The notes beneath the pieces were generated by a model. The model did no database searches. It saw only the letters and a list, made by a program, of their open reading frames with translations, and was not told where the DNA came from. A stretch of DNA of 64,000 nucleotides, taken from assembly GCA_963722295.1 (NCBI GenBank), contig CAVRLB010000006.1, positions 1-64,000 of the forward strand, given 5' to 3'. Each line of letters opens with the position of its first letter. The stretch's first letter is position 1. Origin of the DNA: Brooklawnia sp032229645. Its GTDB lineage: Bacteria > Actinomycetota > Actinomycetes > Propionibacteriales > Propionibacteriaceae. The position numbers and the translations under genes were made by a program. Positions 13,021 to 21,104 of the stretch are shown here, piece by piece.

Positions 13021-13226
13021 CAGGCCAGCGCCACCTTGTAGTCGCCGGCCTCCGAGACGGCCTCTTCGATCTTCGCGAAGTCGATGGCGGCCACGCTGGC
13101 CACCTGCATGGGCCCGGCCTGTTCCACCTTCACCTCGGTGACGCCGGGAATGGCCGAGACCTCTTCGGTGACGTGGTTGACGCAGTGCCCGCAGGTCATT
13201 CCGGTGACGACGTAGTTCGTGATCAT
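13020..13226 (-). CDS. copZ: Copper chaperone CopZ (HMA domain protein)
   Basis: This 68-residue protein is a single ferredoxin-like heavy-metal-associated domain with GMTCGHCVNHV near the N-terminus (the CxxC copper-binding site). It carries Cu(I) in the cytoplasm to CopA and probably to the repressor. A GAGAGGAAACCC ribosome site precedes the ATG. It lies between csoR and copA and overlaps copA by one base, which implies coupled translation. The His between the two cysteines (CGHC) is common in actinobacterial copies. Confidence 0.93.
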   Translation of the reverse strand: MITNYVVTGMTCGHCVNHVTEEVSAIPGVTEVKVEQAGPMQVASVAAIDFAKIEEAVSEAGDYKVALA

Positions 13227-13277
13227 AAAAGGGTTTCCTCTCGGGTTATGTGGTCGCGCCGATTGCGCAGTGGTGTT

Positions 13278-13592
13278 TCAGGAGCGGACGAGCCGGGCGA
13301 TCGCCTTGCTGGCCTCATCGAGTTTCTCTTTGGCGGCCTCGTCGCCCTGTTTGGCGGCATCGAGAACACAGGAGTTCAGGTGACCGTCGAGCAGGCCGAG
13401 TGCCACCGATTGCAGTGCGCTGGTGGCGGCCGAGATCTGGGTGAGGATGTCGATGCAGTACTTCTCGTCCTCGACCATCCGGGCGATGCCGCGCACCTGT
13501 CCCTCAATGCGGCGCAGCCGCGAGAGGTAGGCGTCCTTGTCGTCCAAATAGCCGTGGTGATGCCCGTGCAGGCTGCATTCGTCCGTGCTCAT
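13278..13592 (-). CDS. csoR: Copper-sensing repressor CsoR
   Basis: The 104-residue all-helical repressor keeps the RLRRIEGQVRGIARMVE DNA-contact segment and the Cys...His...Cys copper site (C in EKYCIDIL, H and C in GHLNSCVL). A His-rich N-terminus (HGHHHG) precedes it. Apo-CsoR binds DNA and Cu(I) releases it. I chose the ATG at 13592 rather than the in-frame TTG at 13598. A promoter with -35 TTGCGT (13627-13622) and -10 TACCAT (13605-13600) would start transcription at about the ATG, giving a leaderless message. If transcription starts further up, AGGGGG before the TTG could serve as a ribosome site. It heads the csoR-copZ-copA operon. Confidence 0.9.
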   Translation of the reverse strand: MSTDECSLHGHHHGYLDDKDAYLSRLRRIEGQVRGIARMVEDEKYCIDILTQISAATSALQSVALGLLDGHLNSCVLDAAKQGDEAAKEKLDEASKAIARLVRS

Positions 13593-13599
13593 GTCCAAT

Positions 13600-13627
13600 A
13601 TGGTACCCCCTAGGGGTATGGACGCAA
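13600..13627 (-). promoter_or_regulatory. csoR promoter with embedded CsoR operator
   Basis: On the minus strand TTGCGT and TACCAT are separated by 16 bases. The spacer and -10 edge contain the palindrome TACCCCCTAGGGGTA (13604-13618, plus-strand reading), which fits the G/C-tract pseudo-palindromes bound by CsoR-family repressors. Binding there would block RNA polymerase, giving copper-relieved autoregulation. Confidence 0.7.
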
Positions 13628-13648
13628 GCCCGGGCGGCTACCGGCCCA

Positions 13649-14704
13649 TCACCAACGCGGCGGCGCCGTCGACGCCCGGACGCACAACTCGGCCGGTACC
13701 GGGTTCAGATCCATGGGCTCACCGGCGAGTGCCGACAACGTGGCCAACAGCACCTGATGACCGAGCGAGGTGAAGTCCTGGCGCACGGTCGTCAGGGCCG
13801 GGCTGAAATAGTCGGCTCCGGCGATGTCGTCGAATCCCACCACCGAGATATCGCCCGGCACCGCGACGTCGGCCGCGTTCAAGGACGCCAGCAGGCCGAG
13901 CGCCATATGGTCGTTGGCCGCGAAGACCGCGGTCGGCAGCGGGGTTCCCAGATCGGACGCCCACCGGGCGAGCAGCTCCTGGCCGGCCTGAAAACCACTG
14001 GCCGCGCTCCAATCTCCGAACACGACGTCGCAAGAGATGCCGTGGTGCTCACAGCGGCGCTGTGCCGAGGTCAGGCGCTGCTGGGCGTCCACCCAGTCAT
14101 GAGGGCCGGCCAGCAGCACCACCCGGCGATGGCCGAGAGCGGCCAGATGATCGATCGCAGCCCTCGCCCCCGCCCGCTGATCGACGCTCAGGGTCGCGAG
14201 TTCATCGACATCGGCCGGGCTCGGGCCGACCACGATCAGCGGAACGCTCAGCTGCAGGTCGGCCGTGCTACGGACCATCGACTCACGCGAAGCGATGACC
14301 ACCAACGCCTCGACATCGTGGTCCAGCGCCGCGTCGACGGCTCCGATCAGTTCGTCCTCCGAGTTCTCGCGCAGGGTCGCCAACAGCGGCATGTAACCAT
14401 GCTTGCGAGCGGCCTCTTCGATGGCGGCCAGGGTGCTCGTCGGCCCGAAGAGGAAGGAGCCCACGGCGATCACGCCGATCAGTCCCGACCGTTGGGTGAC
14501 CAGCGTCCGGGCCGCATTGTTGCGGCGATAGCCGAGATCGTCGATCGCAGCCAGCACTCGCTCCCGGGTTGCGGACCGCACGCCGGGAAAGTCATTGACC
14601 ACCCGTGAGACGGTCTGGTGCGAGACCTGGGCCCGCTCGGCGACGTCCCTCAGGCTCGGGGGGCGACCAGCACTGGCGCGCTGCGTCGGCTGTTTCGCGC
14701 TCAC
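13649..14704 (-). CDS. LacI-family transcriptional regulator, probable arabinose repressor
   Basis: The 351-residue protein has a LacI helix-turn-helix (SLRDVAERAQVSHQTVSRVVN, about residues 14-34) and hinge (AARTLVTQRS), followed by a periplasmic-binding-type sugar domain. The GTG at 14704 was chosen: it overlaps the galM stop as GTGA and gives the usual family length, while longer in-frame starts run inside galM. Its place beside galM and the divergent araB-D-A genes suggests it binds L-arabinose or a derivative and controls the two TGTTA/TAACA operators at 15.76 and 15.81 kb. The ligand is inferred from context only; xylose or galactose remain possible. Confidence 0.85.
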   Translation of the reverse strand: MSAKQPTQRASAGRPPSLRDVAERAQVSHQTVSRVVNDFPGVRSATRERVLAAIDDLGYRRNNAARTLVTQRSGLIGVIAVGSFLFGPTSTLAAIEEAARKHGYMPLLATLRENSEDELIGAVDAALDHDVEALVVIASRESMVRSTADLQLSVPLIVVGPSPADVDELATLSVDQRAGARAAIDHLAALGHRRVVLLAGPHDWVDAQQRLTSAQRRCEHHGISCDVVFGDWSAASGFQAGQELLARWASDLGTPLPTAVFAANDHMALGLLASLNAADVAVPGDISVVGFDDIAGADYFSPALTTVRQDFTSLGHQVLLATLSALAGEPMDLNPVPAELCVRASTAPPRW

Positions 14705-15660
14705 TCGTCGTCCCGGGCTAGGGCATGGATCTGCCATGACGCCTCGTGGCTGGCCCCGGGCTCGAGGACGATCAAATCCTCGCCGCTGTTGAACGCATCG
14801 GGCGGACAGGTCATCGGCTCGACGGCGAGCCCGCTGCGGTCGAGCTCCGGTTCCGGGCGATCGGCCGTGTGTACCTGTACCCATGGCAGCGCCACCGGAT
14901 CCCAGACCATCGCCACCCCGGCGCCGCTCGCGCTACGCACCTCCACCCGCGCGACCCCGGAGTCGTTGGCGGTGACTCCGGTGAACGCGTGATCGATGAA
15001 GGTCTTCTCAATTGCCCGTGCGCCGCGAAAGTCCAGGACGCCCCCTTCGAATGAATCGACCAGGCGAGTTCCCACCGGCAACAATCTGTCTGCGGTGACC
15101 TCCAACACCTGGTCGGCCGGAACTGTGAGCGTCCAATCGTCGACCCGGCCCGGCCCCGCGACCAGATAGGCATGGGAGCCCAGCCCGTAGGGAGCACGCG
15201 CATCGCCCAGATTGGTCGCGCGCACCGACCAATGCAAGCCGCCGGCATCCAGCCGGTAGGACGCCGACACCAGCACATCGAACGGGTAGGCCTCCTGTGC
15301 GGGGATCCGGTATTCCAACACAGCCGAAGCCGCATCGGCCGACGCCACCGTCCAGTCTGCCCAAACGGCGAGCCCGTGCAAGGCCGTTCGCCGCTCGGGC
15401 TCGTTGATGGCAATCTCGTGCTGCGCGCCATCGAAGACGTACCGGCCGTCGGCGACCCGGTTCGGCCACGGCACCAGAACGGCGCCACGGTAGACCGGGC
15501 GCAGAGCTTCGGCATCGAATGGGGCGACAAGATCACGGCCGCGGTAGGTCAACGTGCGCAGGCTGGCGCCCACCGTGGCGATGTCGGCCTCGTAGTCTCC
15601 TGCGGCCAGGTGGATCTGCTGTCCGCTGATCGGACGCTGCCTTGAATACTCCGACACCAT
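14701..15660 (-). CDS. galM: Aldose 1-epimerase (galactose mutarotase-like)
   Basis: This 319-residue cytoplasmic enzyme shows the mutarotase signature PWPNRVADGRYVFDG near residue 63, TALHGLAVW near 91 (catalytic-region His), and GLGSHAYL near 159. It interconverts alpha and beta anomers of aldoses. It is divergent from araB and co-transcribed with the LacI regulator, so L-arabinose is the likely substrate here, with galactose possible. Length and domain are complete. The promoter probably uses the TAACAT hexamer that overlaps the left operator. Confidence 0.88.
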   Translation of the reverse strand: MVSEYSRQRPISGQQIHLAAGDYEADIATVGASLRTLTYRGRDLVAPFDAEALRPVYRGAVLVPWPNRVADGRYVFDGAQHEIAINEPERRTALHGLAVWADWTVASADAASAVLEYRIPAQEAYPFDVLVSASYRLDAGGLHWSVRATNLGDARAPYGLGSHAYLVAGPGRVDDWTLTVPADQVLEVTADRLLPVGTRLVDSFEGGVLDFRGARAIEKTFIDHAFTGVTANDSGVARVEVRSASGAGVAMVWDPVALPWVQVHTADRPEPELDRSGLAVEPMTCPPDAFNSGEDLIVLEPGASHEASWQIHALARDDE

Positions 15661-15757
15661 GGAAGACCTCCTCGGTCAGTGACGTTCATGGATTCTCCCT
15701 CGTCAACGGGAGACCTCCGGAGACCGATCGCGATGACCAACACCGGTCATGACCAAA

Positions 15758-15787
15758 ATGTTATCGTTCTCATGTTGCGCATCGCAA
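15758..15787 (-). promoter_or_regulatory. galM promoter with LacI-type operator (left)
   Basis: On the minus strand TTGCGA (15787-15782) and TAACAT (15763-15758) lie 18 bases apart. The -10 hexamer is half of the operator-like TGTTATCGTTCTCA (plus strand 15759-15772), which matches the better palindrome at 15806-15819 in its left half and CG centre. Confidence 0.5.
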
Positions 15788-15805
15788 GCCTCTCGGTTAT
15801 CGTCT

Positions 15806-15819
15806 TGTTAACGGTAACA
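15806..15819. promoter_or_regulatory. LacI-type operator before araB (right)
   Basis: TGTTAACGGTAACA is a near-perfect palindrome (TGTTA/TAACA arms) with a central CG step, as LacI-family repressors prefer. It lies 32 bases upstream of the araB start and contains TAACAT, a possible -10 element, so bound repressor would block araB transcription. It shares its left half with the galM-side operator. Confidence 0.65.
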
Positions 15820-15851
15820 TTCAGCGCGGTAAGACGGACTCAAGGACGACG

Positions 15852-17459
15852 ATGTCGATGACAGACACTGCAGGGGCAGCGAGGCACACCCTGGCAAGCG
15901 GCGGCGCCCGGCTAGGTATCGAGCTGGGCTCGACCCGGATCAAGGCGGTCATCGTCGGCGACGACGAGATCCCGCTGGCTACGGGTGGCTCCAGCTGGGA
16001 GAACCAATACGTCGACCAGACCTGGACGTACTCGCTGGATGCGGTCTGGCAAGGCATTCAACAGGCGTTCGCGGCTGTCTGCGCCGACGCTCAGGCCAAG
16101 TACGCCACCACGCCGACCCGCTTCGCAGCCATCGGCATCTCGGCGATGATGCACGGCTACCTCGCATTCGACGATCACGGACGCCAACTCGTCGAGTTCC
16201 GCACCTGGCGGAACACCTCGACCGGCCCGGCCGCCACCGAACTCACCGACCTGCTCGGCTTCAACGTGCCGCTGCGCTGGTCGATCGCTCACCTCTACCA
16301 GGCCGTACTCAATGACGAGCCGCATCTGCCCGAACTGGATTTCTGCACCACACTGGCCGGCTACGTGCACTGGCAGCTCACCGGAAGCAAGGTGCTCGGC
16401 GTCGGCGACGCATCCGGCATGTTCCCCATCGATGACTCCACCCACCTGTGGGATGCCGAACGTGCCGCGAAGGTCGACGGGCTCCTGGCGCGCCACGGCT
16501 CGAAGCTGCGCATCGCGGAGGTCTTCCCCCAGCCACTGGACGCCGGGCAGCAGGCCGGCTCGCTCACACCCGAAGGCGCGAAGCTCCTCGATCCCAGTGG
16601 CCGCCTCGAAGCCGGCATCCCGCTGTGCCCCCCCGAAGGCGACGCCGGGACCGGAATGGTCGCCACCAACGCGGTGGCCCCTCGCACCGGAAATGTCTCG
16701 GTCGGCACCTCGATCTTCGCGATGGTGGTCCTCGAGCGTCCGCTGGCCGGCGTACACACCGAGATCGACCTGGTCACCACCCCGGCCGGCCATCAGGTCG
16801 CCATGGTGCACTGCAACAACGGCGCCAGCGAACTCGGCTCCTGGGCCGACCTCTTCGCCGACTTCGCCCGACGGCTCGGCAGCAAGGCCGGTGCGGACGA
16901 CGTGTTCGCGGCCCTGCTCGGCGCCGCGCTGGAGGGCGAGCCGGACGCGGGCGGGCTGCTCGCCTTCAATACGCTCGCAGGGGAACCGGTCACCGGTCTC
17001 GACGAGGGGCGTCCGCTGGTCGTCCGCACGCCGGGCAGCGCCTTCACGCTGGCCAACTTCATGCGCTCACAGGTGTACGCGATGTTTGCCGCACTCAGCC
17101 TGGGTATGCGCACTCTTGCCGCCGAGAATGTCGAACTCGATGCGATCTATGCTCACGGCGGCGTCTTCCGCACCGCCGGCGTGGCGCAGCGCTTCCTGGC
17201 GGCGTCCATCGGCACACCGGTGACCGTCTCGACCACGGCGAGCGAGGGCGGTGCCTGGGGCATGGCCGTGCTGGCGTCCTATCTGGTCAACGGCGCCGGC
17301 CGCACCCTGCAGGACTTCTTGGCCGACGATGTCTTCGCAACCATGACATCCGAGACCATCGCGCCCAGCGAGGACGACGTCGCCGGCTACCGCAACTACC
17401 TGGCCGAATACGAGGCCGGGCTCGCCATCGAAAAGGCCGCCATCGGCGCGCTGCGCTGA
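15852..17459 (+). CDS. araB: FGGY-family L-ribulokinase
   Basis: The 535-residue kinase opens with the ATPase-fold phosphate loop GIELGSTRIKAV (residues 22-33), has GISAMMHGY near 97 and a C-terminal HGGVFRTAGVAQRFLAASIG region near 432 typical of FGGY sugar kinases. It is followed at once by araD and araA, so it most likely phosphorylates L-ribulose to L-ribulose 5-phosphate. By sequence alone it looks more like the XylB/RhaB-like branch found in actinobacteria than the E. coli AraB (566 residues), so the assignment depends on context. AAGGA precedes the ATG; a second ATG two codons later is possible. Confidence 0.85.
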   Translation: MSMTDTAGAARHTLASGGARLGIELGSTRIKAVIVGDDEIPLATGGSSWENQYVDQTWTYSLDAVWQGIQQAFAAVCADAQAKYATTPTRFAAIGISAMMHGYLAFDDHGRQLVEFRTWRNTSTGPAATELTDLLGFNVPLRWSIAHLYQAVLNDEPHLPELDFCTTLAGYVHWQLTGSKVLGVGDASGMFPIDDSTHLWDAERAAKVDGLLARHGSKLRIAEVFPQPLDAGQQAGSLTPEGAKLLDPSGRLEAGIPLCPPEGDAGTGMVATNAVAPRTGNVSVGTSIFAMVVLERPLAGVHTEIDLVTTPAGHQVAMVHCNNGASELGSWADLFADFARRLGSKAGADDVFAALLGAALEGEPDAGGLLAFNTLAGEPVTGLDEGRPLVVRTPGSAFTLANFMRSQVYAMFAALSLGMRTLAAENVELDAIYAHGGVFRTAGVAQRFLAASIGTPVTVSTTASEGGAWGMAVLASYLVNGAGRTLQDFLADDVFATMTSETIAPSEDDVAGYRNYLAEYEAGLAIEKAAIGALR

Positions 17460-17507
17460 ACTCCCAGCACCAGAATCACACTCACAACGGACAAATCTGG
17501 AGGAACG

Positions 17508-18197
17508 ATGACTTCTCTGCAGGACTACCCGGCAGAGGTACAAGCCGAAATCGCCGAGGCCCGCGAACAGGTGTGCGCACTGCATGCCGAGCTGACCCGC
17601 TGGAACCTGGTGGTGTGGACCGCCGGCAATGTCTCCCAGCGCCTGCGCTCTGCCGATCTGATGGTGATCAAGCCGTCGGGCGTCCGATACGACAAGCTGA
17701 CCCCCGAAGAGATCGTGGTCTGCGACCTGGACGGCAACCTGATCGACGGCGAGCACTCGCCCTCGTCCGATACTGCGGCGCATGCCTACGTCTACCGGCA
17801 CATGCCCGAGGTCTTCGGCGTTGTCCACACGCATTCGACCTATGCCACCGCATGGGCCGCACGCGGCGAAGAGATCCCCTGTGTGCTGACCATGATGGGC
17901 GACGAATTCGGTGGGCCGGTGCCGGTCGGCCCGTTCGCGATCATCGGCGACGATTCGATCGGACGAGGCATCGTCGAGACTCTGCGCGATTCGCGTTCGC
18001 CGGCCGTGCTGATGCAGAACCACGGACCGTTCACCATCGGCAAATCCGCCGAAGCCGCGGTCAAGGCTGCGGCGATGGTCGAAGAGGTCGCCCGCACAGT
18101 CCACGTGGCCAAGCAACTCGGCGAGCCGCTGCCGATCCCCCAAGACCTCATCGACCGGCTCTACGATCGCTACACCAACGTCTACGGGCAGCACTGA
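17508..18197 (+). CDS. araD: L-ribulose-5-phosphate 4-epimerase
   Basis: A 229-residue class II aldolase-fold enzyme. GNVSQR (phosphate binding) lies near residue 43, KPSGVRYDKLTPEEIV near 56, the zinc ligands appear in HTHSTYATAWA near 105 and QNHGPFTIG near 171. It converts L-ribulose 5-phosphate to D-xylulose 5-phosphate, feeding the pentose phosphate or phosphoketolase route. TGGAGGAACG precedes the ATG. The length matches E. coli AraD (231). It lies between araB and araA in a single operon. Confidence 0.95.
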   Translation: MTSLQDYPAEVQAEIAEAREQVCALHAELTRWNLVVWTAGNVSQRLRSADLMVIKPSGVRYDKLTPEEIVVCDLDGNLIDGEHSPSSDTAAHAYVYRHMPEVFGVVHTHSTYATAWAARGEEIPCVLTMMGDEFGGPVPVGPFAIIGDDSIGRGIVETLRDSRSPAVLMQNHGPFTIGKSAEAAVKAAAMVEEVARTVHVAKQLGEPLPIPQDLIDRLYDRYTNVYGQH

Positions 18198-18306
18198 TCC
18201 CGCTGCTCACCGATTGAGCTGTCTTAGCACCCGCTGCTAGTTTCTCGCGGTACACGGGAGAGCCCGGCAGCACAAAACTCAGCCACCACGAACAAAGGTG
18301 TTTCAG

Positions 18307-19815
18307 ATGAAGAATCCCTTCTCAGGCAAACAGATCTGGCTTCTCACCGGCAGCCAGGGCCTCTACGGCGAGGAAACCCTCGCCCAGGTCGCAGAGCAGT
18401 CCAAGCAGGTCGCCGCGCTACTCAACGAATCGGGAGACATCCCGCTGGAGATCGTCTGGCGCCCGGTGCTTACCGATTCGGAGTCGATCCTGCGCGCCAT
18501 GCTGGACGCCGGATCCGACGACTCGGTGATCGGTGTCATCTGCTGGATGCACACCTTCTCACCGGCCAAAATGTGGATCCGCGGGCTGGAGGCACTACGC
18601 AAGCCGCTGCTGCATCTGCACACCCAGGCCAACGAGGCCCTGCCGTGGGACACCATCGACATGGACTTCATGAACCTCAACCAGGCTGCGCACGGTGACC
18701 GCGAGTTCGGATACATCCTGACCCGCCTCGGCATCCCGCGCACCACGGTGGTCGGCTATGCCGGTCATCACGACGTCACCGGACGCATCGGCACCTGGGC
18801 CCGCGCGGCCGCCGGCTGGGATGCCGCCCAGCACCTGGCGCTGGCGCGTTTCGGCGACAACATGCGCTATGTCGCGGTTACCGAGGGCGACAAGACCGAA
18901 GCCGAGATCCGCTTCGGCGCTTCGGTGAACACCTGGGGCATCAACGACCTCGCGGACGCCATCGCGGAGGTCACCGATGCCCAGATCGACGAGCTGATCG
19001 CCGAGTATGTCGAGAGCTACGACGTGGTTCCCGAACTGCTTCCCGGAGCCGAGCGCCACGAGTCGCTGCGCTACGCCGCGGCCCAGGAGGTTGCCCTGCG
19101 CACCCTGCTGGAATCGATCGGCGCCACCGCCTTCACCGACACCTTCGAGGATCTCGGCGCGCTCAAGCAGCTACCCGGTCTCGCCGTGCAACGGCTGATG
19201 GCCGATGGCTACGGATTCGGCGCCGAGGGCGACTGGAAGACCGCCATCTTGGTGCGGATCGCCAAGGTGATGGGTTACGGCCTACCCGGCGGCGCCAGCC
19301 TGATGGAGGACTACTCCTACAACTTCGTCCCGGGCGAGCAGAAGATCCTGGGCGCCCACATGCTGGAGGTCTGCCCCTCGCTCTCGGACGACAAGCCGAA
19401 GCTCGAGATCCATGCACTGGGTATCGGTGGTCGCGAGGATCCGGTTCGGCTGGTCTTCAATGCGACTCCGCGTCCGGGATTGGTCGTCGCTTTGAGCGAT
19501 CTGCGCGACCGCTTCCGGCTGACGGCCAATGTGGTCGAGGTCGTCGAGCCCGATCAGCCGCTGCCCAACTTGCCGGTGGCGCGCGCCGTCTGGCTCCCTG
19601 CGCCCGATCTGGCGACCTCGGCGTCCTGCTGGCTGGCCGCCGGCGCCGCTCACCACACCGTGATGACCACCGCGGTACCGCTAGAGGCCTGGCACGACTT
19701 CGCGTCGATCGCGGGGGTCGAACTCGCCGTCATCGACGAGCAGACCACCCAGCGCACCTTCGCCGACCAATTGCGTTGGAGCGCCGTCTACTACCGGGTG
19801 GCACAAGGCTTGTGA
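18307..19815 (+). CDS. araA: L-arabinose isomerase
   Basis: The 502-residue enzyme begins KQIWLLTGSQGLYGEETL, the hallmark AraA N-terminus, and retains the MEDYSYNF and GAHMLEVCPS segments that surround the Mn2+-binding Glu and His residues. It interconverts L-arabinose and L-ribulose in the cytoplasm. The ATG at 18307 was chosen because AAAGG lies eight bases upstream; an in-frame GTG at 18298 would add three residues and sits inside that ribosome site. The gene closes the catabolic part of the operon; a GC hairpin separates it from the transporter genes. Confidence 0.97.
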   Translation: MKNPFSGKQIWLLTGSQGLYGEETLAQVAEQSKQVAALLNESGDIPLEIVWRPVLTDSESILRAMLDAGSDDSVIGVICWMHTFSPAKMWIRGLEALRKPLLHLHTQANEALPWDTIDMDFMNLNQAAHGDREFGYILTRLGIPRTTVVGYAGHHDVTGRIGTWARAAAGWDAAQHLALARFGDNMRYVAVTEGDKTEAEIRFGASVNTWGINDLADAIAEVTDAQIDELIAEYVESYDVVPELLPGAERHESLRYAAAQEVALRTLLESIGATAFTDTFEDLGALKQLPGLAVQRLMADGYGFGAEGDWKTAILVRIAKVMGYGLPGGASLMEDYSYNFVPGEQKILGAHMLEVCPSLSDDKPKLEIHALGIGGREDPVRLVFNATPRPGLVVALSDLRDRFRLTANVVEVVEPDQPLPNLPVARAVWLPAPDLATSASCWLAAGAAHHTVMTTAVPLEAWHDFASIAGVELAVIDEQTTQRTFADQLRWSAVYYRVAQGL

Positions 19816-19822
19816 GCACCGT

Positions 19823-19847
19823 CCCGGTGGCCTCAACCGCCACCGGG
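19823..19847. terminator. Hairpin between araA and the sugar transporter genes
   Basis: CCCGGTGG (19823-19830) pairs with CCACCGGG (19840-19847). No T-tract follows, so partial termination or mRNA processing that lowers transporter expression is as likely as a full stop. Confidence 0.45.
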
Positions 19848-20004
19848 AATCTCGACTACTGACTGATTGCAGCGATGGAGGTGGCCCCGGATTTCGGCTC
19901 CGGCGCCAACGCTGTCGTTCGCTACGCCCAAAACCCGAAGACCGCCCGATCCACCAACCCAAATCTCCAGCCGCCGGCTGGACCGATCCCAAGGAGGAGA
20001 TCGC

Positions 20005-21000
20005 ATGATCTCTCGCAATATCCTGCGCAAGGGCGCCGCAACCCTCGCTGCAGCCACCATGGCCTTCACCCTTGCCGCCTGCGGGGGCGGTAGCAGCGAC
20101 GCCAGCTCGGCCGGTGATGATGTCACCACCGTAGGCTTCGTCGCGGTCGGTCCCGAGGGCGACTGGCGCAACGCCAATGAGCAGAACATCAAGGACACCT
20201 TCACCACCGATGCCGGATTCGATCTCAAGTACGCACCTGCGAAGGACCTGGACCAGGCGTCACAGATCGAGGCCTTTGACTCGTTCGTGGACGAGGGCGT
20301 AGACGTCATCCTGCTTTCGGCCACCGAGGCCACCGGATGGCAGGACTCCCTGACCCGTGCTCAAGAGGCTGAGATTCCGGTCATCCTGCTCGACCGTGGC
20401 ATCGAGCCCGACGACAACAGCCTGTACGTCACCCGAATCGCGCCCGACAACGCGGCCGTTTCCAAGTCGGTGGCCGAATGGGCCGTCTCCGCATTCCCGA
20501 CGGGCGCGAACTACTTCGTCCTTGAGGGTCCGGCTGGCGTCTCGGTCGTCAACGAGCGCAACAAGGGCTGGGATTCGGTCATGAGCTCGCAGCCGTCGTT
20601 CGTCAAGGTCGGCGCACAGACCGCGAACTGGTCGGCAGAAGAGGCCAAGAGCGTCATCGAGACCGTCCTCAAGGCCAATAACAACAACATCCAGCTGATC
20701 TTCGCTCAGAACGACGAGATGGGCCTGGGCGCAGCGCAGGCAGTGCAAGAGGCCGGTCTGACCCCCGGCACCGATGTGAAGATCGCGACGATCGATGGCA
20801 CCAAGGGCGCTCTCGAGGCGCTCGCAGCAGGCCAGCTGAGCTTCGTCGCCGAGTACAACCCGCTCTTCGGCGAGACCGCGCTGGACGTCGTCCAGAAGAC
20901 CCTGGCCGGCGAGTCGGTGCCTTCTTACATTCAGGTCGAGTCGACCACCTTCGATTCGCCTGAGGCCGCCAAGGCCGCTCTGCCTGACCGCAAGTACTGA
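20005..21000 (+). CDS. Sugar ABC transporter substrate-binding lipoprotein (YtfQ-like)
   Basis: The 331-residue protein has a lipoprotein signal ending LAACGGG (Cys near residue 24) and a type I periplasmic-binding fold beginning VGFVAVGPEGDWRNAN. It resembles YtfQ, the binding protein of the two-permease galactofuranose importer, and the arabinose transporters of the same family. Directly after araB-D-A it most likely captures L-arabinose or arabinofuranose outside the membrane. The ATG at 20005 follows AAGGAGGAG; longer upstream frames lack homology. The following genes encode one ATPase and two permeases in the YtfQRT-YjfF order. Confidence 0.88.
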   Translation: MISRNILRKGAATLAAATMAFTLAACGGGSSDASSAGDDVTTVGFVAVGPEGDWRNANEQNIKDTFTTDAGFDLKYAPAKDLDQASQIEAFDSFVDEGVDVILLSATEATGWQDSLTRAQEAEIPVILLDRGIEPDDNSLYVTRIAPDNAAVSKSVAEWAVSAFPTGANYFVLEGPAGVSVVNERNKGWDSVMSSQPSFVKVGAQTANWSAEEAKSVIETVLKANNNNIQLIFAQNDEMGLGAAQAVQEAGLTPGTDVKIATIDGTKGALEALAAGQLSFVAEYNPLFGETALDVVQKTLAGESVPSYIQVESTTFDSPEAAKAALPDRKY

Positions 21001-21010
21001 GTAAGGGCCT

Positions 21011-21039
21011 GGGCGGGCCCGATCCGACAGGGCCCGCCC
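21011..21039. terminator. Intercistronic GC hairpin after the binding-protein gene
   Basis: GGGCGGGCCC (21011-21020) and GGGCCCGCCC (21030-21039) form a perfect ten-base-pair stem with a nine-base loop. Such stems after binding-protein genes often protect the upstream message and reduce read-through, giving more binding protein than membrane components. No U-tract follows. Confidence 0.6.
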
Positions 21040-21104
21040 GGCACACTCGGTACCTCCATCACAACCCGCCCGACAATCCCGGAAGCGGGGTTAGGAAAGT
21101 CATC

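Noticed and set aside
16448..18217. 589-codon same-strand frame across araB and araD
   Set aside because: Arg/Gly-rich out-of-frame reading that crosses two well-supported genes.
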